From the NCBI GenBank assembly GCA_038373885.1, contig JAWZYV010013536.1:62001-126000 (forward strand): 64,000 nucleotides of DNA, in the 5' to 3' direction. The position numbers and the translations under genes were made by a program. Source of the stretch: Cheiracanthium punctorium. Taxonomy: Eukaryota > Arthropoda > Arachnida > Araneae > Cheiracanthiidae. The notes below the pieces were generated by a model, which did not search any database, was not told the origin of the DNA, and saw nothing but the letters and a program-made list of their open reading frames with translations. Positions 21,842 through 33,183 of this stretch are shown here, piece after piece. Position 1 is the stretch's first letter, and the number at the start of each line of letters is the position of its first letter.

Positions 21842-23347
21842 AAGCGGACAGCCTACTTTTAAAAATAGGAAAATTTAGAAATTTTAGATAAACTTTCATA
21901 ATTAAAAAAAAAATAATGAATGCACGCAGAAACACTTTTTTTTTTGTTTTTCAGTTAACTACTATGACATGACTCTATTGATTAAAAATATTATTTTAGT
22001 TTATAATTGTAGGAATAAACACCGCTTATTATTATCCTTGGACATCACGTGATGTTTTCTCCTCGTGATTACCTCAGATGAATGTATTGTAGAACTGTTT
22101 TTATAGCGGTGTATTTAAGAATAGAAAATAGCGGGCGTTAAGATGGATGTATATTGATGACATTTTATGTAAATGTAAGTTGTGTTAATTAAATGTTTGT
22201 TTCGTCACTGTGAAATGTTTGTTTTCGTCAAATGAAAGTCTCATTACTGCGTGACTCTACTAACCACATTTATAAAAGTGATAATTTTAAAAATACTGTT
22301 TTACCACACTATATTGGAAGAAAAAATGCAAGGGTACTTTCCCACTGCGCGCAAGATATCTCAATTAGAATTCCTTTGATCCTCATAATTTTTTTCTAAA
22401 TTAAACAGAACATTCAAATTAACAATCTAAACTAAAATGTTTTAATTATTTTCATAATTTAAATTTTAAAAAGTCATTTAATCTAAAAATTTAAATTACC
22501 ATAAAAATTTGGATAGTTTTACAATAACTTTTTTTGTATGAATCACAACACTTTCATTTTAGTTAATTTTATTCATTATATAAAAATGTATGTCTGAGAA
22601 AAATTTGAAGTTGATATCTTAAATAGTTTTTAAAGTATCAAGCGCGCAAACTTGAAAAACAGTGTTAGAAAAAGTCAAAGTTCAATTTGTAGTTTTGGAA
22701 TATAAATTTTAATTTTTAAAAGTTAAAAGCATTTTCTATTAAAACATTTACTATTTAAAAATAATTTTACTGAGTTTCTAAAATGATTAACCCAAAATAT
22801 GTTTTAATAGGGCTTAGGAAACATCAGTCTAAAGAAAAGCTCGACAAATGTAAATATGAAAAAATATGTACATACCTTAACAAAAGATGCATTTTTAGGA
22901 TATAAAGGCATTAATATTGGTAAAGTACATTATTTGAAGTTATTTTAATAATTATATCCATATATATTTATTTATTTTTACTTTGTAACATAAAAAATTG
23001 ATTTTATTTCACTTTATGAACTTTTCGATTTAAAATTTTCCGCTTTCATACACGATGCCTTTGTTTTCTTTTACTGCCTCAAGCTGCGACTTGTTAAGCA
23101 TTTTTCTGGCTCTTCGAGTTTCAAAAATTAAATTCTTTACACTTCTTTTCTGCCTCTTTTATTCTTTTAGTGTCAAAATTAGTTGCAGCTTCTACGGCAT
23201 GTTGACCAACTTGTGTTTACATTTTCCTTTATATCTCAACAAATAATTGTCGTACAGAAAAATGGTTGGTATCCATCTTTTCAAAATAAGATAAACTATT
23301 TTATGCGATGAAAGTCTCAAAATCGATTTTTTAAGTAGGTTGTCCCC
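21842..23347. mobile_element. TTAA-inserted transposon, 1506 bp, non-autonomous
   Basis: Flanked by TTAA on both sides (21838-21841 and 23348-23351). The inverted ends share the block GGACA(G/A)CCTACTT followed by T/A-rich steps and an ACTTTCAT word further in. Removing the element and one TTAA restores R1 with the same spacing as the intact copy at 20.5 kb, with no gap over 38 bp. TTAA targets are used by piggyBac and Kolobok transposases. The interior is very AT-rich and codes for nothing recognisable. Confidence 0.85.
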
Positions 23348-23351
23348 TTAA

Positions 23352-23600
23352 CATGTTTAATCTAAGGATAGACCGGCCGGCCAGTGAATCCTATTTATTT
23401 TTTATCTGTTACGTTAAAGCATCGCTGGTTCTCGAATCGATTTTCGGCAAAATTTGTCAAGCTCCCCCCCCCTCCCCAGTTTTGTCGATGGTTCAATTTC
23501 GAGACGAATACCAGGTCAGCCCCCCCTTTCTAAAAGGGGAAGGCGGGGTGGAGAAAATTTTTACAATGGGGGGGGGGCTATAGCTTTCGGCTCATTTTAA
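23352..23600 (+). repeat. R1 copy 2, right part
   Basis: Resumes R1 after the inserted transposon: GTTTAATCTAAGGATAG, GGCCAGTGAATCCTATTTA, GTTACGTTAAAGCATCGCTGG and GTCGATGGTTCAATTT. It then becomes rich in C and G runs. Confidence 0.8.
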
Positions 23601-24030
23601 AAGGATCTGTGCATTGAAATGAAACAGTTATATTCAAATTCGGATCAGAATTTCTTTTCGTAAATTTCTACTAGGAGTTGTAGTACGTCCTGTATAACTG
23701 CTCATCGAAATGGTTTCGATGAATAGGTTCCGCGTCATCATCCAACCCGTGAAGCACAGACATGACACTGTTTATATCGGATTATACAGAGGAAATGCTA
23801 CAATACCGAATTCAGCAATCGAAAGTCAGCATGCTGTAAGGCGTGCCCTAGCAAGAGAGCGAACACTGCTCACAGGATTCTTTTCTGCTCCGTGAATCGT
23901 GCGCATATATACAGGGCGATTTCTGTCGCCTTTTTTAATTCTGCAATACCGCTCGGAAATGAACTTCTGAGATATCCGTTAGGGGCTGATCCCACAAGTT
24001 GTGGACTACCGTTCCATAATGAACCAATAA

Positions 24031-24626
24031 CACCGGTCAACACGATTTTTGGGTCTGACTTCTACATGTTCAATTTTAGTTTATCCTATGCCAAAACTAC
24101 GGAAAATATTTTTTTTTAAATGAAAGCTTGCTTTTGTAGAAATTAAAGCCATTTTTCAATTTTTTGGCAAAAATCACCGATTTTTATATTTTTTTAATAA
24201 TTCCACTCTAAATTAGGATCAGAAAAGTGTTTGCTGGATATAAGTCTTTTTTATTTAAGATTTGTGATAAACAATAACATATAAATGTAAAATAATAAGA
24301 AATGAATGTCTAAAAGTGACTATTTTTCGTATTTCTTTTAGGTTCGTAGGAGCCAATAATAATACAAACAGATAATAATACTACAAGCAATACGACAGAG
24401 TTACAAATAATAACACAGTTTACTTTCGGGTTCATCCAAGGGCTGCCCTCTTTCGTTTATAAAATAAATTAAAATAGACTGATCGACGTCAGTCAGACAA
24501 AAGCAAACTTTAAGAAAAAAGTGAAACATTTAAGTGTTTTTCAATGTCTAGAATCAGAATTTTAACATGAAAACAGCACCAACCCCCACCCCCCCAAAAA
24601 AAAAAAAATTCTTTTGTTGACCGGTG
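24031..24626. mobile_element. PIF/Harbinger-like MITE, copy 2
   Basis: A 596-bp element with perfect 12-bp inverted ends (CACCGGTCAACA / TGTTGACCGGTG) and TAA on both sides (24028-24030, 24627-24629). It is closely related along its length to copy 1 at 13412-14012, in the same orientation, with scattered substitutions and a deletion of tens of bases in the T-rich membrane-frame region. The internal frame of copy 1 is broken here. Confidence 0.85.
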
Positions 24627-24629
24627 TAA

Positions 24630-25309
24630 TCGTTCTTCTCACCCTTTAATCAGTGATGTGGAATTTCACCTACCGAGCAGAAAAGGGACAGCAATATCAC
24701 AAAGAGGCGTGCATTGTGTGTGAAAACGGCACAATTCATTTATCTGGGTAGGCTATCTTATGTTAGATAGGCTATGTTAATCTTGTAATTCTCGTTTTGG
24801 TATGAAACAAAAAAGAACTTGCATACATTTCAGGTTAAGCATTATAATATACGAGTACAACGTCTGTTATTTATTGAATTCGGCATTGGATCAGACGATC
24901 TTTCAGGCAATGACGGACTTGGTTCTGTCGATGAGGTAGCGTACCGTCTTGCTGCAGAAGAAAGTACAGAATTTCTTTCTCGGAGCGGGGAAACGACTCG
25001 TCTGAGACCCTATCCTGGTCCTTCAGCGGTCTCTAGTGGCAATTTTGTTACTGAAAGAATTTTCGCCGTCGCCAGATAAAACGCGTACGGTTGTCATTTC
25101 CATTTCTTTCCGCTCGATCCATCCACGGCAGAATTCTGACTCGTTTTTGTCCGATTCATTCTAAATCCCCTTTATCATAAGCAATTGAATGAAAACTGAT
25201 CCTATCGACACCGTTTTTGTTTTCCCCAAACGTACTCGAGGGTTCCCCTTTCTTAATGTATTTGGAGCAGTACTCCTGATAAATAAATAGAACCGAAACA
25301 CTGGATGGA
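24630..25309. other. Unassigned DNA
   Basis: Holds an 86-codon plus frame (24819-25079) without a recognised motif. No terminal repeats seen. Confidence 0.45.
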
Positions 25310-25455
25310 TGACGAGTCCTCTCGGCGTTATTAGCTGCGGAGAAATTCAACGATCCATCATGAATGTCCTCTCGCATTTTTACCTCCCAACAGCGGAAGT
25401 GGATGCACCCGCCCGACGGGAGCAGATGCTGCTGAAAAATGAAGGTTTTTTCCCC
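25310..25455 (-). repeat. Dispersed repeat shared with 31135-31285
   Basis: Minus-strand order CATTTTTCAG.AGCATCTGCTCC, then CATGATGGATCG.TGAA.TTCTC, then GCTAATAACGCCGAG matches the plus strand at 31.1 kb. The overlapping 111-codon frame is not kept open in the other copy, so the similarity is of repeats, not of a gene. Confidence 0.65.
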
Positions 25456-26204
25456 CTCCCTGAACTTTCGTAGTTTCTCTGTTGAGAGCAAACAAAGGAA
25501 AATTCAAGAAGTCATTCCACACTTCCCACCTTTTCGATAATTTTATGAAATTTGTTTAATTGAAAAAGTTGGTTATTCCGTTTAAAAAAATCCTTTTTAT
25601 GAATGACGAAAACATTTTATTGCATCTAGAATCCATCTTATTAAGTAAAATCCTTCAACAGTCCGTTTCCGCATACGTCAGTGCAAAGCTGGTGTCATGC
25701 CCGGTTGTATGACAAGAAGATTTGTCACGGAATCTTGGGTCAAACCCCATGCAAATCCTCATCCATCGGTTGAAAGTTTGTTGCGATATACAAAAAGTTA
25801 AAATAAAAATTGTGAATTTTGATGAAGAGATCCATTCCTTAGGCTTCGTTTAATACAAATTGGATCTTCCAGATATTTTAAGATTTTCTTTAATATTCCC
25901 AAAATTGAAAGGATGATGAACCGTGCGCATCCTAAGATTTAGAATTATATACTATATTATATATACATACATATAAAATATTATTTATCCAATAAACTTT
26001 CGTCTTGTTTTTTATGTTAGGAAGAAACAGGACTTCCTATATTTTTACATTGGATGTTCGACGGCTCCCAACTGTCTGCTTGCAAGCCTAAAAAGCTTGC
26101 CACCAACGGACGCAAGGATTCCAACGGAAAAGAAAATGTAAGAAAAACTTATGAAAACGCTGCATTGCTTTCGGATAGTGTGTTTGCATTTCGAGAGAGA
26201 AAGG

Positions 26205-26390
26205 ACTTTTATGAGACAGACAAGCATCTAAGCTTGCGCCAGAATATGTCAAAGCTTACGAGTCTACTCCAATTGCATCTTCCGCGGTCTGTCGACGGTG
26301 CACCCAGTCCTCCGTCTTAATGATTCTTCGAAAAATGCGTGCGTATGAAAATATCGTGGGATAGAATGATGTGTCCGCGTGATGGATTTT
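26205..26390 (+). repeat. Dispersed repeat, second copy
   Basis: Pairs with 18300-18460, with the same block order. The stretch before it (25456-26204) is AT-rich DNA with no element identified. Confidence 0.6.
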
Positions 26391-26594
26391 ACGGCCTAGA
26401 ATTCAAAAACACATCTTTTCTGGGTCGATATAGAGGCAGTCGAAAGCGAGGAAGGGGCGAGGTCGAAAGGCGTCTGTTTTTTGTGGCGCCCCTGAAGTCA
26501 GTCACTGACCGTGATCAATGAACGCAACCTTCTTCGATGAAACAACTTTCGTTCGGAAGTCGCTTACGGTCTCGGGATGTCTCGCGGCCTGATA

Positions 26595-27274
26595 CGAGGG
26601 CGAGTCCAATGAAAGTGAGCCAATGCGAAAATAGGACAAGCAGAGTACTTTATTTAAAAGTAGCCTCCATGAACCTTGAGACATGGGTCCCATTGACACA
26701 CGAGCCGCACGATTCCCGTCTCATAAAACTCCGTAGGCTGCTGATTCAAAAAATCTGTGACTGACTCCTTCACGGCGGCGTCCGACACGAATCGGGTACC
26801 CTTGAGATGTTTTTTGCAGTTTCCCGAAAATGTGCAAGTCGCATGGCGACCCATCTGGGCTGTATGGCAGCTTGTCGAATCAGCTCATCCACCTGTGCAA
26901 TTGTGTCTTTGGTGATTGCGAGGTGGCTTGGGTCCAGTCTTGGATCGTCTTTGCAACTTGCATGTCTTTCTCTGAACCGTTTGCTCTAACGCTTCACAGT
27001 GGCCCATGAGATGCAATGACCACCGTACACGGCAGTCATTTCTTGTTGGGAAACCCCTTCAGCTGTCAAAAACCGGACCACACCACGCTGTTCCTCTTTT
27101 GGAACGTCCATGATGCCATGCTATCGTCTTCAACCCAATGTATGAGCGCCTTAAAGAACTTTGACCTGTCACTTTCGTAAATGAGGGATTGTGCTATGCG
27201 TGTGCGTCGCAGAGGATGGACCGAACCATTATTGTGCAGGAGGGGTTGGCTCACTTTCATTGGACTCGCCCTCG
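26595..27274 (-). mobile_element. Internally deleted mariner
   Basis: A 680-bp element bounded by TA (26593-26594, 27275-27276). The inverted ends begin CGAGGGCGAGTCC and continue AATGAAAGTGAGCCAA without mismatch for about 30 bp. It carries the two outer parts of a mariner transposase on the minus strand, fused by an internal deletion. The near-perfect ends imply recent insertion or continued mobilisation by a related transposase. Confidence 0.9.
26654..27111 (-). pseudogene. mariner transposase, middle deleted
   Basis: The frame opens MDVPKEEQRGVVRFLTAEGV and continues through a helix-turn-helix-like region (QQEMTAVYGGHCISWATVKR, then a stop, then RFRERHASCKDDPR) to DTIAQVDELIRQ. It then jumps to YSPDGSPCDLHIFG, the last catalytic block (SPDLSPCDFHIFG in intact relatives). 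The last ~55 residues (KKHLKGTRF to WDPCLKVHGGYF) are open and end at a TAA. The two central catalytic aspartates are deleted and at least one frame change is present, so no active enzyme is possible. Family assignment is from remembered mariner consensus patterns. Confidence 0.85.
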
Positions 27275-27391
27275 TATTATTTGGATCAGGGAGAGGATGA
27301 CTCGCTAGTGCACGCGTGCCCATGACTACGCACCGGTTTCGTAGATCGAATGGAACTTTCATTTTGAAAACAGAGGATTATTCGGCGCTTC

Positions 27392-27949
27392 ATGCACGTA
27401 CTTCGCTGTTCCAACGACATTATAAAATTCGTAATGCGGCTCAGAATGGGCCATCAGGAGAGAATGGAAATGGAAAGCGAAGGAAAACAAACGTTTAGAA
27501 ATGGACGGGATACTAGACTGAGGACATTTTGGAGGGCCCCGCCATTCTGGCACATCCAACCTCAATTTGGGGTCGATCTCAAAAATAAACCTCGCGGGAT
27601 GTCACGTGGCCAGGTATTCTATTTGGATCGGAAAGAGGACGTTTCGCTAGTGCTTGCATACGCATTGTCTCTATTACAAGAACACGGAGCCGATTGCCAG
27701 GGCAACTGGATCCTGGATCGCTGCTGGATTGCGATGGGTAGCGGACACGAACGCCATCGTCCTCTAAAACACCGAAAGTCCATTTCTAAATCACCCTATC
27801 ATCGGAAAATACTCGCGTTTCGCGCCGCAATCGTATCGGCTCCCTGTACCAGTTCAAGAGAGGGTTCCTGGTCATTCATGTGTGCTTCCGTACTCTTAGT
27901 CAATCCGGGTGAAGATCATAATGCATTTTCATTGCACGCGTTTTTATAG
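27392..27949 (+). CDS. Hypothetical 185-codon frame
   Basis: The longest single-frame ATG-to-stop stretch in this part of the window. It has no signal peptide, membrane segment or domain that I recognise, and a Met/Arg/His-rich composition. A block near 27620 (ATTTGGATCGG, then TTCGCTAGTG) resembles 27279-27312, so part lies in a local repeat. With no splice or codon evidence I consider it likely spurious; it is listed only as the best frame in the gap between the mariner and 28.1 kb. Confidence 0.12.
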   Translation: MHVLRCSNDIIKFVMRLRMGHQERMEMESEGKQTFRNGRDTRLRTFWRAPPFWHIQPQFGVDLKNKPRGMSRGQVFYLDRKEDVSLVLAYALSLLQEHGADCQGNWILDRCWIAMGSGHERHRPLKHRKSISKSPYHRKILAFRAAIVSAPCTSSREGSWSFMCASVLLVNPGEDHNAFSLHAFL

Positions 27950-28121
27950 TTTTGCAGATTCCAGAAATTTCCAGATAGTGCGAATGGACATTTTTCAAAA
28001 TGGACAGGACGCTGGATGCGTCTCCCGATTTCAACAAAAAACACTGTTTTCCGAAAATCTCGCAAAGGAGACGGAATTTACATAGTTTTGTAAACTTTGT
28101 AATAGTACTTTCTTATAGATA

Positions 28122-28289
28122 TGACAACAGCTGGCTGTGCCGCACAGCCAGCAGTCGTCAAAAAAGGGTCTCTCGATCTCTGGCACGCGATGAAAGTTTC
28201 GATTGTCCGCCCTCTTGCGGGTCGTCCAGTCGAGCGATGGCAACGGCTGCCCTTTTTCCTGCATTGGGAAAGGGTTGCGCCTGAAAGGG
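28122..28289 (+). mobile_element. piggyBac-like MITE, apex plus right half
   Basis: Starts with the apical hairpin of the family: 28122-28139 pairs with 28143-28160 (18-bp stem, two mismatches, inner 10 bp perfect, loop CCG). The right arm follows (GGGTCTCTCGAT, GTCCGCCCTC, GAGCGATGGCAACGGCTGCC) and ends GCGCCTGAAAGGG before TTAA (28290-28293). The left half is absent and no TTAA flanks the left break. Confidence 0.75.
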
Positions 28290-28293
28290 TTAA

Positions 28294-29520
28294 AAGAATC
28301 ATCCGCTAAAATATTTTTCGATCCCTTTTCCTCAGATTTAGAACGCGGTCGAACGTAGGGAAAAGGAGTCCAAGAGGAAAATGAATGCGTCTGAAGGCAA
28401 GGCCCTGCCCTTAGCAGCATCCATTGCTGATTTCCCCCCTATTTCTTGCGTTTCCGGTTACTTTTCAGAAAAGAACTTCAGACGGCGCGAAAATGAATAG
28501 ACTCCGGGAACAAAATGAAGTGAGTGCCGTTTCCTCGAAGCTGTATTATCTTGAAACAGAAAGGAATCGATATTTTAATTTTTAAAAACTTAATTTCGGC
28601 AGCGTCACGCCGCTCGCCCCCCCCCCCCCTCCTCCCCTCAAGACGTTGTTCTTCTCCTTTTTGGAAAAATCTTTCGCCTGGCCGTGATGGATGGTTGGAA
28701 ATTCCCTGTCATTTTCCCCAAAAGCTAATCACGCGAAGGATTCATCATTCGTCAGAGGGCGCAGAGTGCAGAGCGCTTATCTGGTAATCTGTGCGCCCGA
28801 AAACTGGCACGTCTTGGAAAGAAAATATCTCGAACGGGCGTATAAAAACATAACTAGTTTTCGAGTATATTAGTTAAGGAGATAATCTATTTCCATCATC
28901 GAACGATTCGGCCTTTTAAAAATGTAGACCTTCGGCATGAAAAATCGATAGGGGGAGTGTACTGACAAAGTGACGTACTAGGAGGATATTTTGAAATATA
29001 GGTAATGACGGGGGAAAATGATTTTCTCACACGTTCGCTGCTTTGATATCATTCATGAAGCAAAATTTCAGTAGATGTATGTTGATTGAATGGCTTAGAC
29101 GGATCAAAAGTCCACTAAACTTATTTTGAGTGACTTGAGATTTTAAGAAATTTCAGACGAGCCTAGAGTGTGGTACGATCCGTCACATGTGCGAATCAAG
29201 CTCAGGAGGAGATTTATGTTCATTGCGAAGTCATGGGATACATTCTACGTATCTGCGAGTTTAAAAGCTGACTCCCCTCTGGCTGTTCCTCATAGACACC
29301 CAGAGACTTGCACTGAACACCCTAATACCTGAATGCCACGTGCTCGTCCAAGAGGAGGCTCGGGCGATCACCCAAGTTTTAGCCGCCATTTCATAGAAAC
29401 GGTGCAAATATATCTCTCATAAACAAAACACTGCATCTCGGAAAAAGAAAGTAAATCTTGAAGTAAGAAGGCGATCTATCACCTGTAAAAGTCCAAACTT
29501 TCGAAGAAATTCTGTTAATG
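28294..29520. other. Unassigned DNA
   Basis: No gene or element recognised. A C-rich run (about 28617-28640) lies within otherwise ordinary sequence. Confidence 0.5.
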
Positions 29521-30434
29521 CATAGGGGAAGTTGGGATACAATGAAACAATTTTTACTCAATATTTTTCCTGTTCGCAAATTTGTATGCCCAAAAATAAA
29601 ATGAATGGGCCCTTTTGACCTTCTCTTTTCTCCATCTAAATAGATTTTTATGAGTTTATAAATAGCTTTTTCATATTTAAAAAATGACAAAAGGTCTGTC
29701 AGTGTTTCATGGTACCACACATACCGGGATACAATGAAACACTCAATAACACTTCACAAACATCCAAATAATAGGCCAAAATTCAAATTTCAGCATGGAT
29801 GTTTTATGTACGTTAATTTATAATAAACATGAGTGAGACATAAATATGAAATTTAAATGGAAAAGAAAACAAATTAAATTAAATTGTCGTAGCTTGAGAT
29901 GAAAACATACTTTTATTAGACGTTAGTCTATAGCCTTTCGTTTTATATTAAATTTCCTTAAAACAGCAAAATAATTAATATTTCTGCTTCCCTTTCTGAA
30001 GCAGCAGAAGGTGGCAGTTTTGATACAATTTGAGTTTTTTCAAAAATGTATGTTTCCGAAGAACACACCCATTTGAAGCTTGGACTGAGTCGTTGGACGT
30101 ACAGAACTTCGCATTCCGTTTGATTTCAGCGTATTATATCCCCGACAGAGTACGTTTCTTCACAAAGTTCACCTTCCTTGAATCAAAACGCGATCATTTA
30201 GAGCGATGCTGTTTGTGCCATACATATTATGAGAGAATAGCTCACCATCTGTACTGTTTGGATTGTTAGTTGAGGCAGTCTGGACTTGCCACCCTCTTCT
30301 GAGTCTGGAGAAACTAGAGTACGATTTAAAAACAATTCTTTGTTCACTTTATGGGCTCTAGGGCGATCTCAATCTAAATATTGAACAGTAACAGCTTTAT
30401 TTTAAGTGAATGCATTCGTGTTTCATTGTACCCC
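29521..30434. mobile_element. Possible transposon with GGGATACAATGAAACA ends
   Basis: CATAGGGGAAGTTGGGATAC then AATGAAACA at 29521-29549 faces TGTTTCATTGTACCCC at 30419-30434. A third copy (CCGGGATACAATGAAACA) lies inside at about 29727. The spacing (0.9 kb) and inverted layout suggest a non-autonomous element. The target duplication is not resolved, and no transposase is visible in the short frames inside. Confidence 0.4.
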
Positions 30435-31134
30435 AAATTGAGACTACAAACTAAATGAATTTTGACTCATTCATTTAGTTCAATAATGCTTTTGATTCAA
30501 AATAATTAAAGAATATTGTAAGTTTTCTATAAAACAACGGTATAAAAGAATTTTTTTTTCAGAAAATGGAAGAAGACAATCAAAATACAAATATTTGACA
30601 TTTTTAAACTTCGGAGTATGCAAATTTTTAGTTGGACGTCAAAAACGCTAAGCATGTGTATTTTTTTCAAATACAGACTATCACGTCTGTCAATTATATA
30701 TCAATCATGTAAACTATTGCCCAGCCTCAAGATCCCTCCATAACCTCAATATCTTTTAGTTGTTTTGAGCAGTGTACATAGCATCCATTTTCGACCTAAT
30801 CTGTGGAGAAACTCGATATGTTTAACTTTTTAATGAAACCTACATAAAGATGTCATTCAGATTGCATAAAATATACACAAAATTTACAAATCAGCAGAGA
30901 AACAAGATGCAGAAATTTGAAATAAAATACATAACCATTTTTTTTTTTTTTTTTTTTTTTTTTAACGAGCATGTGAAGTACAAAATCCTTTTTTAGCTGC
31001 GGATGTGTAAAAGATTATTTTCTTGTTATATTATGAAATTTCGGAATGCTAAACTAAGTAACTACAATTTATTTCTGAGGGAGAATCTTTTTGTTTACTC
31101 TCTACGGGAAATGACGATAGCTTAAAGAAGAAAA
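30435..31134. other. Unassigned AT-rich DNA
   Basis: AT-rich, with a 23-nt poly-T run at about 30941-30963 that could be the tail of a minus-strand retroposed copy. No body of such a copy is recognised. Confidence 0.5.
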
Positions 31135-31285
31135 AAAAGCCTTTTCATTTTTCAGTAGCATCTGCTCCGGGCGCAAACCTTCAGCTCTGAAGATAAAAAA
31201 AAGGGGGGGGGCGAACCTCCATGATGGATCGCTGAACTTCTCAAAAGCTAATAACGCCGAGTACTCATCCTTCATCGTGTGTCTC
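31135..31285 (+). repeat. Dispersed repeat shared with 25310-25455
   Basis: Second copy of the repeat described at 25.3 kb, in opposite orientation, interrupted by an A-run and a G-run. Confidence 0.65.
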
Positions 31286-31386
31286 CAGTTTATGCATTCA
31301 TCAGACAATGGAGTGTACTGCCCCAAATGCCTTTAAGAATGAGGACACCGTAAGCGTGCCACCAAAAAAGAAAAGAGTAAGAAAAT

Positions 31387-31735
31387 CTGAAACACTTTCA
31401 GATTTTAAATGCGCACTCAAGTGCTGTCTATTAAAAGCGTATCATAATCAGTGCTTCTTCCCTATTTTCTTCCCTTTATTCCATTCAATTTGAAAGTGTA
31501 TCATTATTTATGAGTAGGCCGTATTTTTCTCGCTTGTTCCATAAAACCCATCTTTGGAATCGAAATCTATCTTAAAATCGCCTACTAAAACTGTTTTACA
31601 ATTTCCGCCAAGCCTATTCCAACTATACTTCACCCTTTTAAATGCTGTTTGGAAGGGGCATCCTCATCCATGAGTGTGCCGTATTTCTCATTCTTGTACC
31701 ATAAAACACATATTTGGAATTGAAATCTATAACCT
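31387..31735 (+). repeat. Satellite-like repeat S160, array 1
   Basis: Contains GTATCATTATTTATGAGTAG...GCCGTATTTTTCTC followed 160 bp later by a second copy (CATGAGTGTGCCGTATTTCTC). The unit also includes CGCCTACTAAAACTGTTTTAC and CAAGCCTATTC.AACT. The leading AAATGCGCACT.AA..TGCTGT block is shared with 62952. Confidence 0.75.
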
Positions 31736-32383
31736 TGTGAGACTTTCAACATTTTATCCCCCCCCCCCCGCGTTATTTAGCAAACACATTTGAAAAGATC
31801 TTCCCCGTGACAGTTCATGTCTACAGAATCTGGTAGACAAAAATCTGGGCTTGAAAAAAATAGAACCCTAGTGCTTTAAAAAAAATACTGCTTTCTTCTG
31901 GCAAGTAAAACAAATATAAGTGGCATCGTAATGGGGGTGTGGACGTGGGTCAAAAATGTTAGATAATGCCTTCGTTAAAGTGTTATGATGATTCGCTTAA
32001 AATAGGTTGCGATTTAAACTATTGAAATCTGATTCGGTACATAGAATTCAGAGAAATGTGTAGCGTGACTTTTCGTACAAGAAGTGCTTAAAAACCAGTT
32101 CGATTGGTAGTTTCATGCACGAACATGAAACACTACGTCAGCGAGTCACTTTTACTGTTGAAGACTGAAAGGAAAGAACTCTGACTTTGTTCTTTCACCT
32201 TCTTTCAACCTTTCTCGACCTAAAATCAATCACAAATGTATCAAGATAGACTAAACGGATTGGCATCGAACATCGTTTTGAAGCGTTTGTCCGATGCGCC
32301 CATGATTTTGCATTGCATCCCGTCGACAGATGTTCACGTTCCTGAGTTCGGTGGCGGATTCAGCAAATGTAGGGATTATACAG
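31736..32383. other. Unassigned DNA
   Basis: No gene or element recognised. A C-run lies near 31760 and an 8-bp hairpin (GTTTCATG / CATGAAAC) near 32112-32132. Confidence 0.45.
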
Positions 32384-32584
32384 TCATCCATTATATCCAT
32401 TGGTAAAGGTACAGAAGCGACAGAGGCGTTCGCGAGGCTCGGCGGCAGCGGTAGAGGTGCTTGTTGAGTTGTCGTTGTTTACAAAGCTTGAACTGGCAGC
32501 TTTGGGACGCTGCCGAAATCGCTTCGCTCGCTCGGCGCAGGACACTGGGGTACCTGTGCTGGGCTCATAATCCAGTCTTTCCAA
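32384..32584 (-). CDS. Basic, Ser/Thr-rich hypothetical frame
   Basis: A 66-codon frame with AERAKRFRQRPKAASSS followed by a NDNSTSTSTAAAEPR run. The AER.(K/R)R.R.R.K pattern resembles N-terminal linkers seen in some arthropod transposon-encoded proteins (from memory, weak). No zinc-ligand set or catalytic motif is visible. It sits in a locally GC-richer patch with an overlapping frame at 32479-32700. It may be a transposon protein remnant or chance. Confidence 0.18.
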   Translation of the reverse strand: MERLDYEPSTGTPVSCAERAKRFRQRPKAASSSFVNNDNSTSTSTAAAEPRERLCRFCTFTNGYNG

Positions 32585-33183
32585 CGATAGCCATGATGGA
32601 TATTTCCGACTGTCTCTAGCAACGGCTGAGGCCGACCTATTGAATTTTTATTGTTTTTAATGCACTTCCTAATTATTTTTACCTCTAAATAGTATCCCAA
32701 TGATACTTATTTTTATTGGAATCGATTGGTCTCAATGAACTCTCTAAACGCATAAAAGAATCACCGCGCTATCACATATGGGTTAAGAAGCGAGATCCCC
32801 GGTTTCGGTCACTCTGCGCAGAAGCCCTTCCCCGCTACCTGGCCGCCCCCTCCTCAAGGTCATGACGGCCAGCGCACTATAAAAACTAAATATTGATACC
32901 GGATTTAGCCTTTCTAAGATGAATAGTTTTGTGATTATGAAGGTCAAACGATATAGACTTTTTCGTTTGTTTACGGTCCACTTTTCTGAACTGGTTCACG
33001 AATGCGATTTGGATGATGTTTCACATTTAAAAAAAAGAGAGAGGTTTAAATCTTTGATTTGCTAAATTTGAATTCGTAATTTCGATCCAAAAAAATATAT
33101 TCATTGAAAAAAAAGACCATTTATATTTTACTAAATATCAGAAGTTTGATAAACCTCTTCCGTTCAAATATTGGCATCCAATA
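32585..33183. other. Unassigned DNA
   Basis: No gene or repeat recognised in this stretch, which ends at the pogo-like element. Confidence 0.45.
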
